Below are positions 31,784 to 41,028 of a DNA stretch of 47,083 nt, in pieces. The stretch's first letter is position 1, and the number at the start of each line of letters is the position of its first letter. The translations under genes and the position numbers were made by a program. This DNA comes from Paenibacillus ehimensis NBRC 15659 (GTDB taxonomy: Bacteria > Bacillota > Bacilli > Paenibacillales > NBRC-103111): assembly GCF_004000785.1 (NCBI RefSeq), contig NZ_BILX01000050.1, positions 1-47,083 on the forward strand, read 5' to 3'. A model generated the notes under the pieces. It was given only the letters and a program-made list of their open reading frames with translations. It had not been told where the DNA came from and did no database searches.

Positions 31784-32809
31784 TTGAACTGGCAGGCAGA
31801 GCATGCTGTGGAAAAAAAGCATCCGACGGAGCAAGCAGATTCCGGGGCCTTGAGGGACCAGACGCCCGTGGTCCAGATTCGCAGGCTTACGAAGACGATC
31901 CGGGGAAAAACGATCGTCAACCGGCTCGATCTGGAGGTGCGGTCCGGAGAAATATTCGGCCTTCTCGGTCCGAACGGCGCAGGGAAAACGACGACGATCC
32001 GCATGATCGTCGGTCTCATCGGAATGTCCGGCGGGGAAGTGCTGATCGACGGGATTAGCATCAAGCGGCAGTTTGAAGACGCCATGAAGCGTGTCGGGGC
32101 GATTGTCGAAAATCCGGAGATGTACAAGTATTTGTCCGGTTACCACAATTTACTGCACTTTGCGAGGATGCACGAAGGCGTGACGAAGGCCAGAATCGAC
32201 GAGGTCGCCGAACTGGTCGGCTTGAAGGAGCGGATTCGCGATAAGGTGCGTACCTACTCTCTCGGGATGCGCCAAAGGCTGGGCGTCGCTCAAGCGCTGC
32301 TGCACCGTCCGAAGGTGCTGATCCTCGACGAGCCAACCAACGGTCTGGACCCGGCAGGAATCCGGGAGCTGCGCGATTATTTGCGGCGGCTGGCCCGGAC
32401 GGAAGGGCTGGCGATTATCGTTTCCAGCCACCTGCTGTCCGAGATGGAGCTGATGTGCGACCGGGTCGCCATCATCCGCCAAGGCGAGCTGATCGCCGTT
32501 CGTCCGGTACGCGAGCTGGCTGCCGATACCGTACACGCCGTACGCCGCGTCGTATTCGAAGTGAACGAACCGGCAAGCGCGCAGTTGCTGCTCGCTTCTT
32601 CTTGGCCGGAGGCGGGCTTTAGGCAAGCCGATCCGGAATCCGGCGAAGGGGCCGAGTCGGCTATCGAGGGCAAGCTCGATAAACGGGCGATTCCCGCCGT
32701 CGTACGCACGCTGGTGCAGGCCGGCATTGAGGTGTTCGGCGTCCGAAGCTCAGGCCGGACGTTGGAAGAACAATTTTTGGCGTTGACGGGAGGGGAGCGG
32801 CATGCTTAG
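31784..32809 (+). CDS. ABC transporter ATP-binding protein, BcrA-like
   Basis: 341 residues. Walker A GPNGAGKTT (about residue 66), signature YSLGMRQRLG (about 165), Walker B VLILDEPTNGLDP (about 183) and the H-loop SSHLLSE are intact. A C-terminal extension of about 100 residues is typical of bacitracin/lantibiotic-type exporters. It starts at TTG 31784 after GGAGGGG; the N-terminal 28 residues are not part of the conserved domain. It overlaps the permease gene by eight bases. Likely role: export or removal of an antimicrobial peptide; the substrate is unknown. Confidence 0.9.
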   Translation: MNWQAEHAVEKKHPTEQADSGALRDQTPVVQIRRLTKTIRGKTIVNRLDLEVRSGEIFGLLGPNGAGKTTTIRMIVGLIGMSGGEVLIDGISIKRQFEDAMKRVGAIVENPEMYKYLSGYHNLLHFARMHEGVTKARIDEVAELVGLKERIRDKVRTYSLGMRQRLGVAQALLHRPKVLILDEPTNGLDPAGIRELRDYLRRLARTEGLAIIVSSHLLSEMELMCDRVAIIRQGELIAVRPVRELAADTVHAVRRVVFEVNEPASAQLLLASSWPEAGFRQADPESGEGAESAIEGKLDKRAIPAVVRTLVQAGIEVFGVRSSGRTLEEQFLALTGGERHA

Positions 32810-33746
32810 GCTGATGCCTTTGGTGCAGAACGAATCGATGAAAATTTTCCGTCGATGGCGAACCTGGCTGATGGCTGCGAGCTTGATCGTATTTATGACG
32901 CTCCTGTCCACCGTCCAATTTATGGATAAGCCGCTCGATCAGCGGGACTGGAAAACCCGGCTCGCGGAAAATATTCAGCAGACGGAGCAGATGATGAGCG
33001 ACGCGCGGTTGGGCGACGGACAGAAGCAGCGTCTTCAGGAAAGCATTCTCCGCGACCGGTATGCGCTCGAGCATGGCATCCCTATCAATGAACGCAGCAT
33101 GTGGACTCCTGTCACGCTGGGAACAAGCCTGATCACGCTGATCACGATCTTTACGATCGTCGTAGCGGCAGACAACGTCGCCGGGGAGTTTTCGGGAGGT
33201 ACGATCAAGCTCATCCTGATCCGGCCGGCCAAACGGTGGAAGGTGCTGCTGAGCAAATATATCGCCTCCCTCGGATTCGCCTTGTTTCTGCTGGTTTCGG
33301 TTTTTGCCGTAAGCTGGCTTCTCGGCATCGGCTTCTACGGACTCGGCGCGCTTCATCAGCCCCTTCTCGACGTAAGAGACGGCATGATCGTCGAACAAAG
33401 CATGGTCGCTTCTCTGCTTCAAACGTATGCGCTGAACAGCGTTTCCCTCGTCATGATGGCGACGTTCGGATTCATGATCTCCACCGTGTTCCGGTCGAGC
33501 TCCTTCGCCATCGGCGGGTCCATTGCCCTGCTCTTTGTCGGAACGAGCATCGTACACGGGCTGCGCGAATACCCTTGGGTCAAGTATGTGCTGTTCGCCC
33601 ACCTCGATCTGACGCAATATCTGAAAGGGAAGCCGCTGATCGAAGGGATGACCCTCAGCTTCTCGGTTACGATGCTGCTCGCTTATTTTGTGCTGTTTAT
33701 GGCGCTGTCGTTCTTCATCTTCGGCAGGCGGGATGTAGCCGCTTAG
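32802..33746 (+). CDS. ABC transporter permease, ABC-2 type
   Basis: 314 residues with six predicted helices. After the first helix (WLMAASLIVFMTLLSTVQFM) comes a large extracytoplasmic loop of about 80 residues, then SGGTIKLILIRPAKRWKVLL, the usual ABC-2 coupling segment, and four more helices. ATG 32802 overlaps the end of the ATPase gene, so the two subunits are made together. They form a BcrA/BcrB-like exporter. A terminator closes the transcript. Confidence 0.88.
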   Translation: MLRLMPLVQNESMKIFRRWRTWLMAASLIVFMTLLSTVQFMDKPLDQRDWKTRLAENIQQTEQMMSDARLGDGQKQRLQESILRDRYALEHGIPINERSMWTPVTLGTSLITLITIFTIVVAADNVAGEFSGGTIKLILIRPAKRWKVLLSKYIASLGFALFLLVSVFAVSWLLGIGFYGLGALHQPLLDVRDGMIVEQSMVASLLQTYALNSVSLVMMATFGFMISTVFRSSSFAIGGSIALLFVGTSIVHGLREYPWVKYVLFAHLDLTQYLKGKPLIEGMTLSFSVTMLLAYFVLFMALSFFIFGRRDVAA

Positions 33747-33756
33747 ACATGCAAAA

Positions 33757-33800
33757 AGACGCCAGCATCCCGCTGTGCCGGGTGCGACTGGCGTCTATTT
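33757..33800. terminator. Bidirectional terminator
   Basis: AGACGCCAG (33757-33765) pairs with CTGGCGTCT (33788-33796), with a second stem inside. AAAAA on the left and ATTTT on the right serve both convergent genes. Confidence 0.75.
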
Positions 33801-33805
33801 TGCCG

Positions 33806-35124
33806 TCAGGAGGTTCTGCTGAGGCGTATCATGTCCTTACGCCGGTAAATGCCGAGAACGAGGCCGATAATCGCCATCTCGACTATTATATGGGTGCCGC
33901 CATAGCTGACGAACGGAAGGACAACCGAGGTAATCGGCAGCAGGCCTAGCGACATACCGATGCAGTAGCCGAATTGTGCCACGATGAGGGAAGTTGCGGC
34001 CACGATCAGCAGTTTGCCATACGTTTCGCGGACTTGCCCCATCGAATGAAACAGCCGAGTTACGAAATAAACGGCAGCGCCTGCAACCGCGATACCGACG
34101 CCCCAACCGAAGCTGTAGACAAGATAAGTAAAAATCAGTTCACTATGAACATACGGCAGCTTCGGATTGACGGCCCCGAATCCGTGGCCCCACCAGCCGG
34201 CGCTGTTCAGAGCCTCTCTCATCTGGATGTACATATACCCCGCGCCCGAAGGATCTCTATCGGGATTAAGAAAGGCTAACACTCGCTGACTCAAGTAATA
34301 CCGGATCAAGAACGCTCCACCCAGAAGAAGCAGTGTTCCTCCCGTTTGTAGTAGCGTAAGCCACCATTTACGGGTAACGACGCTGCATAATATCCCGTAG
34401 CTTACCAGATAAAACAGAATCGTCGGTAACGAAGGCACCATAATATAGAGCATGACCGGTACGAGAACAAAAGCAAACATCGATTTCAGCCAAAAATTAC
34501 GCTTCTGCCCCCGCCAATCGAGGAGCAGGCCAGCCGCCGCAGCCATAAATAAATAGGAGCTGATAACCGTCCAATCCACCGCGAAACTTCCAAACGCAAT
34601 ATAACTTCTCGCCCCATTCACCATCTGCCCGAACAGCGTAGTACAAACCATACCAACGCCGGCAACCCATACATAAAGAGCGACCAAGCCTTCAGCTTCC
34701 GGTAATCCATAAAATAAAACAGCAATAAAACCGGCAGTCCTAGCGCGATGAAAAACATTTTACGGATTGCGAAACCAACTCCGTCGAGGGCGTTGGAACG
34801 CATCGCCGCATAGCTGGACTCGATGCTGTACATCGCAAAGACCCCCAGCCCCAGAAAGGCGATCAAGCCGAGCAGCAAGCCCCAATGCATCCGCGGCTTG
34901 TGAATGCGATGCAGCTCCCGGCCGACCGTTAACGGGTCGCCCATCTGCCGGATCGCCCAGGCGACGGCTTCCTCCCGGCTCGCGCCTTCCGCTTCTTTCT
35001 CGATTACCAGCTCCTCCAAGTGGCTTTCCAGCTCGCGCCGGATATCCTTATGCAGCTCCCTCACCCGAATCTGCGAGCAAACGCTGCTCAAATAATTCCG
35101 CACGTCCTCGTGCTCGCGGATCAT
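33806..35124 (-). pseudogene. HAAS-domain FtsW/RodA/SpoVE fusion, frameshifted
   Basis: About 439 residues if repaired. It begins with a HAAS or permease-prefix domain (MIREHEDVRNYLSSVCSQIR, then ELESHLEELVIEKEAEGASR and QMGDPLTVGRELH), then a SEDS-type membrane protein with FGQMVNGARSYIAFG, GWWGHGFG and LPFVSYGGTHIIVEMAIIGL, segments typical of peptidoglycan polymerases. The frame changes between about 34630 and 34690, near codon 150; restoring a GGG from GG (34653-34654) would join YGLPAL to GMVCTTLFGQMVNG. ATG 35124 shares ATGA with the end of padR. Either a one-base assembly error or a broken gene. Confidence 0.75.
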
Positions 35125-35453
35125 GCTCTTCCCTCCCCCAAGACGAGATCGACCGCGTCGCGGAACTGCTTCCACTCCGCCGTTTTCTCCTGGAGATGCC
35201 GCTTGCCGGCCTCGGTGATGCGGTAATATTTGCGCTGCCGTCCTTGCGCCTCTTCCCAATACGCCTCGACCCAGCGTTCCGCCTCCATGCCGTGCAGAAT
35301 CGGATACAGCGTCCCTTCCTTCAGCGAAAATATCCCGCCCGAGCTCTTCTCCAGCTCCTTGATCAGCTCGTACCCGTACATATTGCGCCGCCCGAGCAGC
35401 GTAAGAATCATCGTGCCGGTGCTTCCTTTCAGCAGTTCCTTGCTTAGCTTCAT
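35121..35453 (-). CDS. PadR family transcriptional regulator
   Basis: 110 residues, the compact PadR type. Winged-helix marks: STGTMILTLLGRRNMYGYEL, GIFSLKEGTLYPILHGMEAE, RRYRITEAG-like RKYYRITEAGKRHL. ATG 35453 lies nine bases after AAAGGAGG. Its stop overlaps the start of the HAAS-FtsW gene by four bases, so PadR likely represses this pair. Tandem 12-base repeats just upstream of the start are candidate operators. PadR ligands here are unknown. Confidence 0.92.
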   Translation of the reverse strand: MKLSKELLKGSTGTMILTLLGRRNMYGYELIKELEKSSGGIFSLKEGTLYPILHGMEAERWVEAYWEEAQGRQRKYYRITEAGKRHLQEKTAEWKQFRDAVDLVLGEGRA

Positions 35454-35494
35454 AGCAAAGCGCCTCCTTTCCTAGCTTATGCTGCATTCGAATT

Positions 35495-35521
35495 TATGCA
35501 TCGCAAATCTATGTATCGTAA
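35495..35521 (-). promoter_or_regulatory. Direct repeats upstream of padR, possible operator
   Basis: TATGCATCGCAA (35495-35506) and TATGTATCGTAA (35510-35521) match at 10 of 12 positions and are 15 bases apart. They lie 42-68 bases upstream of padR, where self-binding would block transcription. Confidence 0.4.
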
Positions 35522-35575
35522 TTCTAGGTATTAGTATAGCGGGTATTCCTGTGCTTGTCCAGCTTCCCCCGCGCT

Positions 35576-36553
35576 TCAAACCGTCAACCGCTCCACCAGC
35601 CGGACCGGCAGCTCCTGCTTCTCCGGATCATACCGGTCTTCCGCAATATAGCGGTGCAGCATTTGAAAAGCGGCGCGGCCCACATCCTTGTTCGACTGCT
35701 CCACCGCCGTAATGTCGAGCAGTTGTCCAAGCGTATGGTTATCGAAGCCGATCACCGCCAAATCGTCCGGTACGCGAAGCCCGAGCTTGCGCGCTTCGGT
35801 GACAAGCCCCGCCGCGGTCTGATGCGTGCCCGCCAGCACCGCCGTCGGGCGCGGGTTCATGCCGGACAGCCGATGCACGACCTCCATGCCCGCTTCCATC
35901 GATAGCGCGTCGTAGAACATCCACTCCGGCCGCAGCGGCTCCCTCACGGCAGCGAGCGCTTCGCGGACGGCGCGTTCCCGCGCCAGGCTCGTATTGCTGT
36001 TGCGCCTGCCGATGCAGCAGGCGATGTGCCGGTGTCCCCGAGCCGTCAAATAGCGCAGGCCCGTTTCAAAGCTGCGATAGTGGTCGATATAGGCGCAGGA
36101 CAGCGGCTCGTCTCCTGCGTCCTCGCAAACGACGATCGGACCGTAAGCCAAATAAGGCTTGATCACATTCCACGCGTTCGTCCGCGACGTAATAATGACG
36201 CCGTCGACCTGCTTCATTCTGAGCATTTCGAGCACGTTGAGTTCTTCCTCGGGGCGGTAGTTCGTCTGGCAGAGGACGACCCGGTACCCGCGCCGGTTCG
36301 CTTCGCTCAAGATGCCTTCCACCGGCGAGCTCAAGTACGGATTATCCACATAAGGGAGCACGACCGCGATCATCGACGTCTTGCCTTTGATCAAATGCAC
36401 GGCGTTCAAATTTTGCACATAGTCCAGCTTCCGCACCGCCTCCAGAACGGCCGCTCGTTTATCCTCGCTAACGTACGGGTGGCGGTTCAGCACGCGGGAA
36501 ACCGTCGTAACCGAAACGCCTGCCATGCGGGCAATTTCTTTAATGTTTGCCAT
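35576..36553 (-). CDS. LacI family transcriptional regulator
   Basis: 325 residues. The N-terminal helix-turn-helix is ANIKEIARMAGVSVTTVSRV followed by the hinge LNRHPYVSEDKRAAV. The sugar-binding core has IAVVLPYVDNPYLSSPVEGI, VDGVIITSR, DDLAVIGFDNHTLGQLLDI. ATG 36553 is correctly spaced after GAGGAGG; the 30 extra residues of a longer frame are rejected. No sugar gene is adjacent on this strand, so its target is unknown; it may act on the sugar locus 6 kb away. It precedes padR in the same direction. Confidence 0.92.
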   Translation of the reverse strand: MANIKEIARMAGVSVTTVSRVLNRHPYVSEDKRAAVLEAVRKLDYVQNLNAVHLIKGKTSMIAVVLPYVDNPYLSSPVEGILSEANRRGYRVVLCQTNYRPEEELNVLEMLRMKQVDGVIITSRTNAWNVIKPYLAYGPIVVCEDAGDEPLSCAYIDHYRSFETGLRYLTARGHRHIACCIGRRNSNTSLARERAVREALAAVREPLRPEWMFYDALSMEAGMEVVHRLSGMNPRPTAVLAGTHQTAAGLVTEARKLGLRVPDDLAVIGFDNHTLGQLLDITAVEQSNKDVGRAAFQMLHRYIAEDRYDPEKQELPVRLVERLTV

Positions 36554-36600
36554 AGCCGTCCGCCTCCTCGCCTTTATTAGCCTTATTGTAGCACAGTGCT

Positions 36601-36639
36601 TTTCATAGAAAAAAACGCTTGCTATGAAATGCATTCCAT
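36601..36639 (-). promoter_or_regulatory. Inverted repeats upstream of lacI-type gene
   Basis: TTTCATAG (36601-36608) and CTATGAAA (36622-36629) are perfect inverted repeats, and ATGAAATGCATTCCAT (36624-36639) is a near palindrome. They lie 48-86 bases upstream of the regulator start and may be its own operator. Bases 36640-36749 hold nothing else that I can support. Confidence 0.35.
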
Positions 36640-36749
36640 ACATTACACTTAGTTCAAGGGATCGTTTCTACCGGCGTGACGGCACATTGCTGGCGTAACG
36701 GTTAGCGTCCCGATGATGAGTTCGAACGGCTCCAAGTTCCACAACATAC

Positions 36750-36797
36750 AAAAAGCACAAGCTCTGCCGCATCTCTACGGCTGGCCTGTGCTTTTTT
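36750..36797. terminator. Bidirectional terminator
   Basis: AAAAAGCACA (36750-36759) pairs with TGTGCTTTTT (36787-36796), with T and A tracts on either side. On the minus strand it ends the gene at 36836. Confidence 0.8.
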
Positions 36798-36835
36798 TCA
36801 GTTAATTGATTCGTGGCGCACGAACCTGCATCCGG

Positions 36836-37153
36836 TCAGCGAATTTGCCTCGGCTGCTCGGTGTTCGATGCGACCACATCCAAGCTTTGCTGCGCCTGAT
36901 CCAACTGGTTCTGCACCTGAACAAGCTCCTGTTCGTGATGCTCGTGGTCCTGCGCCGCCATCTGGCTCTGCGCCTTCGCCAGCGCTTGCTGCGCCGACTC
37001 CAGCTCCGCGAGCGCTGCGGACAGCTTGTGCGGGTCGGACTGAAGCTGCGCGTGGCGGACGGCCATTTCGGCGTCCTTGGCCACCTGGATCGCCTTCTCC
37101 GCGTTGTCGATCACATGCCGGATCGGCATTTGGTGCTGGTTGACCTGTGTCAT
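36836..37153 (-). CDS. Small coiled-coil hydrophilic protein
   Basis: 105 residues, almost entirely helical with an Ala/Gln/Glu-rich heptad pattern (HVIDNAEKAIQVAKDAEMAV, LESAQQALAKAQSQMAAQDH). It carries a small His cluster (DHEHHEQE). ATG 37153 is chosen because GAGAGGA lies 11 bases upstream; ATG 37162 would touch that site. It resembles the short DUF2564-like proteins of Bacillales in style, but I am not sure of the family. Single gene with its own terminator. Confidence 0.6.
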   Translation of the reverse strand: MTQVNQHQMPIRHVIDNAEKAIQVAKDAEMAVRHAQLQSDPHKLSAALAELESAQQALAKAQSQMAAQDHEHHEQELVQVQNQLDQAQQSLDVVASNTEQPRQIR

Positions 37154-37249
37154 GTTCGGCATCTTCCTCTCAATCATGCTGGATGTGCACACGGTTCAAC
37201 CTTTAAGATGCGCGAAAAACTCCGGCTTCATTCCTTTTTTGGAGAAACG

Positions 37250-37756
37250 TTACATTCCGATTCGCTCGTATACAACAAAATCGTAGTCATACGGGTTTTT
37301 CTCGTCCTTCACACCCCGCTGTCGCGACACCTCACGCCATTCGCCGGGCGTAAGCTCGGGAAAAAACGTATCGGCTGCGAACCGGTGCGCGATCTCGGTA
37401 ATATACAGCCGGTCCGCGAACGGAAGCAGCTGCCGGTATACCTCCGCGCCGCCGATGACGAACAGCTCCTCGTCGGCCCGGCTTCCGCCGCGGCCGTAGT
37501 CGGCAGCCGCCTCCCGCGCCGAATGGACCACCTCGCAGCCTGGCGCAGCAAACCGCTCGTCCCGGGTCAGCACGACATTGCGCCGTCCGGGCAAGGGCTT
37601 GCCGATGGAATCGAACGTCTTGCGGCCCATCAGCACCGTATGTCCCTTCGTCGTTTGCTTGAAATAAGCCAAATCCGCCGGCAAGCGCCACGGCAGCGTA
37701 TTGTTGATGCCGATGCCGCGGGCTTCGTCCATCGCGAGTATGAAAGAAATCGTCAC
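37250..37756 (-). CDS. dfrA: Dihydrofolate reductase
   Basis: 168 residues. It reduces dihydrofolate to tetrahydrofolate with NADPH. Motifs: ISFILAMDEARGIGINNTLP with LPWRLPADLAYFK (catalytic acid Asp at about 28), VLMGRKTFDSIGKPLPGRRN and the NADPH-binding FVIGGAEVY. The start is GTG 37756 with AAGGAGAGG upstream. It lies 82 bases downstream of thyA on the same strand, the usual pairing, because thymidylate synthase produces the dihydrofolate it recycles. Confidence 0.95.
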   Translation of the reverse strand: MTISFILAMDEARGIGINNTLPWRLPADLAYFKQTTKGHTVLMGRKTFDSIGKPLPGRRNVVLTRDERFAAPGCEVVHSAREAAADYGRGGSRADEELFVIGGAEVYRQLLPFADRLYITEIAHRFAADTFFPELTPGEWREVSRQRGVKDEKNPYDYDFVVYERIGM

Positions 37757-37838
37757 GCCAACCTCTCCTTGCGTATAGTATGCCGCTTTGCTAATCGCAA
37801 ACGACCTTTTTGCCTAATGATGCCACCGTACGCTCCCG

Positions 37839-38633
37839 TTATACCGCGATCGGCGCTTTAATCGACGGATGGCTCTGGTATCCGATAATCTCGAAATCCT
37901 CGAACCGGTAGTCAAACAGCGAATCCGGCTTCCGCTTGATCACCAGCTGCGGCAGCGGATACGGCTCGCGGGTCAGCTGCAGGTTGACCTGCTCCACATG
38001 GTTGGCGTAAATATGCACGTCCCCGCCCGTCCAGATCAGCTCACCCGGCTGCAGATCGCACTGCTGCGCCACCATATGCGTCAGGAACGCATAGCTTGCG
38101 ATGTTGAACGGCAGCCCGAGAAACGTATCGACCGAACGCATGTTGAACAAGCACGACAGCTTGCCGTCCGCGACGTAAAACTGGAACGCATAATGGCAAG
38201 GCGGCAGCGCCATGTTGTCCACTTCGGCAGGATTCCACGCGCTGACCAGATGCCTGCGCGAATCGGGATTCCGCTTGATCTGCTCGATCAGCTTGGCGAT
38301 CTGATCGATGCTCCGTCCGTCCGGCGCCGGCCACGAACGCCACTGCGAGCCGTAAACCGGCCCGAGATCGCCGTTCTCGTCCGCCCACTCGTCCCATATC
38401 GTGACACCGTTCTCTTGCAAATAGCGGATATTCGTGTCCCCGCTCAAAAACCACAGCAGCTCGTGCAAGATCGAGCGGATGTGAAGCTTTTTCGTCGTTA
38501 GCAAAGGAAAGCCCTCGGACAAATCGAACCGGAGCTGCCGCCCGAATACCGAGATCGTCCCGGTTCCGGTACGGTCCTCCTTGCGCACCCCGTTCGCCAT
38601 GATGTCCTGCAGCAGATCTAAATATTTTTGCAT
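37839..38633 (-). CDS. thyA: Thymidylate synthase
   Basis: 264 residues, exactly the usual ThyA length. It methylates dUMP to dTMP using methylenetetrahydrofolate. The catalytic Cys is in [12 protein letters not shown] (about 146), with [54 protein letters not shown] and [10 protein letters not shown] also present. ATG 38633 follows GAGGTGCGACCG; the GTG three codons earlier lies in the ribosome site. Probably one transcript with dfrA. Confidence 0.97.
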   Translation of the reverse strand: MQKYLDLLQDIMANGVRKEDRTGTGTISVFGRQLRFDLSEGFPLLTTKKLHIRSILHELLWFLSGDTNIRYLQENGVTIWDEWADENGDLGPVYGSQWRSWPAPDGRSIDQIAKLIEQIKRNPDSRRHLVSAWNPAEVDNMALPPCHYAFQFYVADGKLSCLFNMRSVDTFLGLPFNIASYAFLTHMVAQQCDLQPGELIWTGGDVHIYANHVEQVNLQLTREPYPLPQLVIKRKPDSLFDYRFEDFEIIGYQSHPSIKAPIAV

Positions 38634-38790
38634 CGGTCGCACCTCGATCGTTCGTGATCGTTCTATTATAGCAAACTTTCAAGGCCCGCTTCATCAAAAA
38701 AAATATGAATCGCGTTCACACCCCGATGACATTTATCCGATATAATAGATTTGTTCCCATATATCACCATCGGTTGAGGAGGAAAATCAT

Positions 38791-40974
38791 TTGACCAAGC
38801 ATTCGTCCCACTGGAAAAAAACCGCCATCCTTTCGGTGCTCTCCGCCTCGCTGCTGGGCGCGCCCGGGTTCTCCGGCGTCCCTTACGCGCTGGCGGCCGA
38901 ACCGGCGACGGGGACCAAAGCCGCCGCTTCGACTCCCGCCAAATCGGACATGCAGCTGGCCTTCGAGAAAGGAGCGGTAGAAGGGTATCCGAACGACACC
39001 GACCTGCGCGGCAGCCGGCCGGTCACCCGCGCGGAGCTCGTCACCATGCTGAACCGGGCGGCCAAGCTCGCGAAGAGCGACAAATCGGCGCAGCCGTTCC
39101 CCGACTTGGAGGCATGGCAGCTGGAAGCCGTCGCCAACGCCGTCGCGGCCGGCATCGTATCCAAAGGCGACAGCGGCCTCTTCGAGCCGAACCGTCCGGT
39201 GACCCGCGAAGAGCTGGCCGTTCTCGTCGTGCGCGCACTCACCAAAGGCCAAGCGCCGAAAGTAAACCAGAACGTGCTGAGCTACTTCAAAGACGCCTCC
39301 TCCATCAGCGAGTCGTCCCGTCCGTATGTTGCGTACGGGGTGCTCGCCGGCCTGTTCGAGCCAAAGCTGGACGGCAATTTCGATCCGAAGGGCTCCGTGA
39401 CTCGCGACGAAGCGGTCAAAGCACTGAAACCGGTTCTTTTCCAAGTTATCGATATTCTTACGACGAACGACATTCACGGCCATATCGAAGTGGGCTTTGA
39501 CAAGAAGCGCAACCAGGCGCAGGGCGGCATCGAAACGCTCGGCGGCATCGTCGACGACTTCCGTTCGGTCAACCCCGGCGGCACGGTCGTCGTGGACGGA
39601 GGAGACGCGTGGCAAGGAACGCTCATCTCCAATACGACGAACGGCCAATCCGTCATCGATTCGATGGCTCAGGTCAAATATGACGCCGCCGCCATCGGCA
39701 ACCACGAGTTCGACTTCGGCCGGGACACGCTGATCGACAATATCAAAAAAGCGAAGTTCCCGATTCTCGGAGCCAACATCATCGAAGATAAAACCGGCAA
39801 GCGCGTCGACTGGACGCAGCCTTATACCATCGTAGAGAAAGGCGGGCTGAAGGTCGGCATTATCGGCCTCGCCACGCCGCAGACCAAGACGACGACCAAG
39901 TCCACCAACATCGAAGGCTTGACATTCGCCGATCCGGTTCCGTACGCGAAGGAGCTGTCGGCCGAGCTGCGCGCCAAAGGAGCCGACATCGTCATGGTGA
40001 CTTCTCACCTGCCGGGCGAGCAGGACGCCAAATCGCAGCAAATTATGGGCGAGCTCGTCGATCTGGCGAACGGAACAGGCAACGGCACGCTGGACGCGAT
40101 CGTCGGGGGCCATTCCCATAAGCGCGTAGCAGGGATCGTGAACCACATTCCGGTCGTCGAAGCGCAAAGCTGGCTGTACGCCGTCGGCCACATTCAGCTA
40201 TATGTCGATAAAGAAAGCAAAAAAGTCGTTTCCTCGAACGCCAGCCTGCTGGAAACGTACACGAATCTGACGACCGCAAACAAAGACGTGCAAAAAACGG
40301 TCGCCGACTACCAGGCGAAAATTGCCGAGCAAACCAATAAGCAAATCGCCGTAGCCGCCGAAAAATGGACGACCCGCTCCTACCGGTACGACATCAACGG
40401 CAATCAGGTGCGTGACGGCGTGACGCCGATCGGCAACTCCGTTACCGATGCGATGCGCTGGGCCGAGAAGTCCGATATCGCCTTCACGAACATCGGCGGT
40501 CTGCGCGCGGATATCGAGCCGGGCAAAGTCACCTACGGCATGATGTTCGAGGTGCTGCCGTTCGGCAACTACAACCGCACCGGCACGATGACCGCCGCCC
40601 AGATCAAGACGCTGCTTGAGGTGACGGACCAATATTCCAAGCTGCCGGCCATGCAGTTCTCGGGTCTGAAGGTCGAGTGGGACAATACGAAGCCGCAGGG
40701 CCAGAAATACAGCAAAATTACGCTTCTGGACGGCACCCCGATCTATGTCGACGGGAAGCTGAACGACAGCCGCACCTTCAAAGTGACGACCAACGACTTC
40801 ATGTCGACCGGCTCCGGGGACGGATTCACGACGTTCGCGGAAGTGAAGGACTGGAAGGACGGCATGATCATGCTGGACGCCTGGGTTGATTATATGAAGG
40901 AGAAGGGCGCTGCCGGCCAGCCGCTCTCCCTGCCGAACGACGGCCGCGAAATCCGGCTGGATCTAAAAAAATAA
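38791..40974 (+). CDS. SLH-anchored 5'-nucleotidase / cyclic-nucleotide phosphodiesterase
   Basis: 727 residues. A signal peptide (cleavage near YALAAEP) precedes three S-layer homology units (about 55-215: GYPNDTDLRGSRPVTRAELV, FEPNRPVTREELAVLVVRAL, FDPKGSVTRDEAVKAL) that bind pyruvylated wall polymer. A calcineurin-type metallophosphatase follows with metal motifs TNDIHGH, DGGDAWQG, GNHEFDFG, GGHSHKR. A UshA-like C-terminal domain has FTNIGGLRADI and GSGDGFTTF. It releases phosphate from extracellular nucleotides. The start is TTG 38791, eight bases after GAGGAGG. Confidence 0.93.
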   Translation: MTKHSSHWKKTAILSVLSASLLGAPGFSGVPYALAAEPATGTKAAASTPAKSDMQLAFEKGAVEGYPNDTDLRGSRPVTRAELVTMLNRAAKLAKSDKSAQPFPDLEAWQLEAVANAVAAGIVSKGDSGLFEPNRPVTREELAVLVVRALTKGQAPKVNQNVLSYFKDASSISESSRPYVAYGVLAGLFEPKLDGNFDPKGSVTRDEAVKALKPVLFQVIDILTTNDIHGHIEVGFDKKRNQAQGGIETLGGIVDDFRSVNPGGTVVVDGGDAWQGTLISNTTNGQSVIDSMAQVKYDAAAIGNHEFDFGRDTLIDNIKKAKFPILGANIIEDKTGKRVDWTQPYTIVEKGGLKVGIIGLATPQTKTTTKSTNIEGLTFADPVPYAKELSAELRAKGADIVMVTSHLPGEQDAKSQQIMGELVDLANGTGNGTLDAIVGGHSHKRVAGIVNHIPVVEAQSWLYAVGHIQLYVDKESKKVVSSNASLLETYTNLTTANKDVQKTVADYQAKIAEQTNKQIAVAAEKWTTRSYRYDINGNQVRDGVTPIGNSVTDAMRWAEKSDIAFTNIGGLRADIEPGKVTYGMMFEVLPFGNYNRTGTMTAAQIKTLLEVTDQYSKLPAMQFSGLKVEWDNTKPQGQKYSKITLLDGTPIYVDGKLNDSRTFKVTTNDFMSTGSGDGFTTFAEVKDWKDGMIMLDAWVDYMKEKGAAGQPLSLPNDGREIRLDLKK

Positions 40975-40989
40975 CGCCGCTGCACAAGG

Positions 40990-41028
40990 AAACCCGCAGG
41001 CCCTGGCTCGTTCAGGTCTGCGGGTTTT
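40990..41028. terminator. Terminator at convergent stops
   Basis: AAACCCGCAG (40990-40999) pairs with CTGCGGGTTT (41018-41027), followed by TATT. It overlaps the stop codon of the GGDEF-EAL gene on the other strand. Confidence 0.75.

Noticed and set aside
36554..36643. Thirty-residue extension of the LacI regulator
   Set aside because: LacI proteins begin directly with the helix-turn-helix; GAGGAGG fits ATG 36553.
38764..40191. Open frame of 475 codons antisense to the SLH nucleotidase
   Set aside because: Shadow of the real gene; no family features, and the plus strand shows all metallophosphatase motifs.
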